Source of the DNA: Streptomyces sp. ISL-10
GTDB lineage: Bacteria > Actinomycetota > Actinomycetes > Streptomycetales > Streptomycetaceae
Length of the DNA: 64,000 nt
NCBI RefSeq assembly: GCF_018614575.1
Contig: NZ_JAGGOJ010000008.1
Coordinates: 282,494 to 346,493 of the forward strand
Direction: 5' to 3'
Below, in pieces: positions 63,654-64,000 of this stretch (positions within the stretch are counted from its first letter, which is position 1; the number at the start of each line of letters is the position of its first letter). The notes under the pieces are model-generated. The model made no database searches and was not told the origin of the DNA. It worked only from the letters and a program-made list of their open reading frames with translations. The translations under genes and the position numbers were made by a program.

Positions 63654-64000
63654 TCAGATGTGCAGTTCGGGTGGGAAACCGGTCCAGCGAAGCTCGGTGG
63701 GAAGGTGCCTCATGTCGTTGTGGAAGAGGACGGAAGCCGGGCGGCCGGGCGCGTAGCGGATGACGGTCAGCGCGGCGTTGGCGTGATTGAGGCCCATCCA
63801 GCGCCATTTCGGCGCATCGAGGGCGTCTCGGACGAGCCAGCCGATGAGGAAGTTGTGGGTGACGATCAGCTCGTGGCGAGGTTCGTCACCGTCGACCGGA
63901 TCGGTGAACTGTGCGAGGGCTTTCTGAGCCAGCTCCGGACCGTTTCGGCATTCCTCGGCCGGGAACTGGGCCAGGTGGCCTAGTGTCCTGCGCCAGTAGT
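63654..64000 (-). CDS. Histidine phosphatase family protein, C-terminal part (5' end off window)
   Basis: An open minus-strand frame runs off the right edge of the window and stops at 63654. It reads RRTLGHLAQFPAEECRNGPE, HELIVTHNFLIGWLVRDALD, RWMGLNHANAALTVIRYAPG and ends HLPTELRWTGFPPELHI. IVTHNFLIGWLV carries the second catalytic His of phosphoglycerate-mutase-like phosphatases. The N-terminal RHG motif lies outside the window. No start codon is inside the window. Confidence 0.8.
   Translation of the reverse strand, partial: YWRRTLGHLAQFPAEECRNGPELAQKALAQFTDPVDGDEPRHELIVTHNFLIGWLVRDALDAPKWRWMGLNHANAALTVIRYAPGRPASVLFHNDMRHLPTELRWTGFPPELHI

Overview
The window is high-GC actinobacterial DNA. 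It has GTG starts, GGAGG ribosome binding sites, ATGA/GTGA start-stop overlaps and families typical of Streptomyces: DUF5133, DUF2267, a trypco2 protein, an RsbW-like ATPase and a DUF2236 oxygenase. It most likely comes from the arm of a Streptomyces chromosome. I see no rRNA, tRNA, CRISPR array or intact mobile element.

Region 1 (1-16 kb) is a patchwork of intact stress and respiration genes and decayed ones. Intact: the 3' end of a phosphoketolase, a stand-alone ctaD with a coupled small membrane protein, a DM13 lipoprotein-like protein, a J-domain protein, an MpaB-type oxygenase, a double-GNAT acetyltransferase, an anti-sigma-type ATPase, a secreted protein and a DUF2267 protein. Broken: an esterase, a second DUF2267, DoxX, Hsp20, an aminoglycoside phosphotransferase-like gene carrying 12 copies of a 7-bp repeat, and a VWA-domain gene.

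Region 2 (15.9-29.3 kb) holds a Tat-exported multicopper oxidase. Next comes a minus-strand array of PadR regulator, acyl-CoA dehydrogenase, ABM monooxygenase, beta-hydroxyacid dehydrogenase, amidohydrolase and cytochrome P450, which looks like an uncharacterised oxidative pathway. A membrane PAS-GGDEF diguanylate cyclase and katG converge on a shared terminator.

Region 3 (29.8-39.5 kb) is flanked by two IS5-type transposase relics. It contains an exported dimethylformamidase-like protein coupled to an LCP ligase. It also contains a two-gene trypco2 plus trypsin-NTPase-TPR unit, the best candidate for a poorly described, conflict-type (immunity or self-killing) system. A MarR/SnoaL divergent pair closes the region.

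Region 4 (39.5-48.1 kb) is a polyol-type ABC importer (two ATPases, two permeases, one binding lipoprotein) with a zinc alcohol dehydrogenase. It lies divergent from a GAF/AAA/Fis activator, so it is probably an inducible alcohol or polyol uptake and oxidation locus.

Region 5 (48.2-64 kb) starts with a PadR/isochorismatase-hydrolase divergent pair and a DUF5133 protein. An ATP-grasp ligase with a CocE/NonD hydrolase and a cold-shock protein with a strong terminator follow. Next are a peptidoglycan-binding membrane protein, a TetR regulator and an operon for an exported beta-helix protein, a carboxylesterase and a phenylacetate-CoA-ligase-like enzyme. A Tat lipoprotein hydrolase, a TMEM175-type channel and the 3' end of a histidine phosphatase gene end the window. 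All function calls rest on motifs read by eye; no database search was run.
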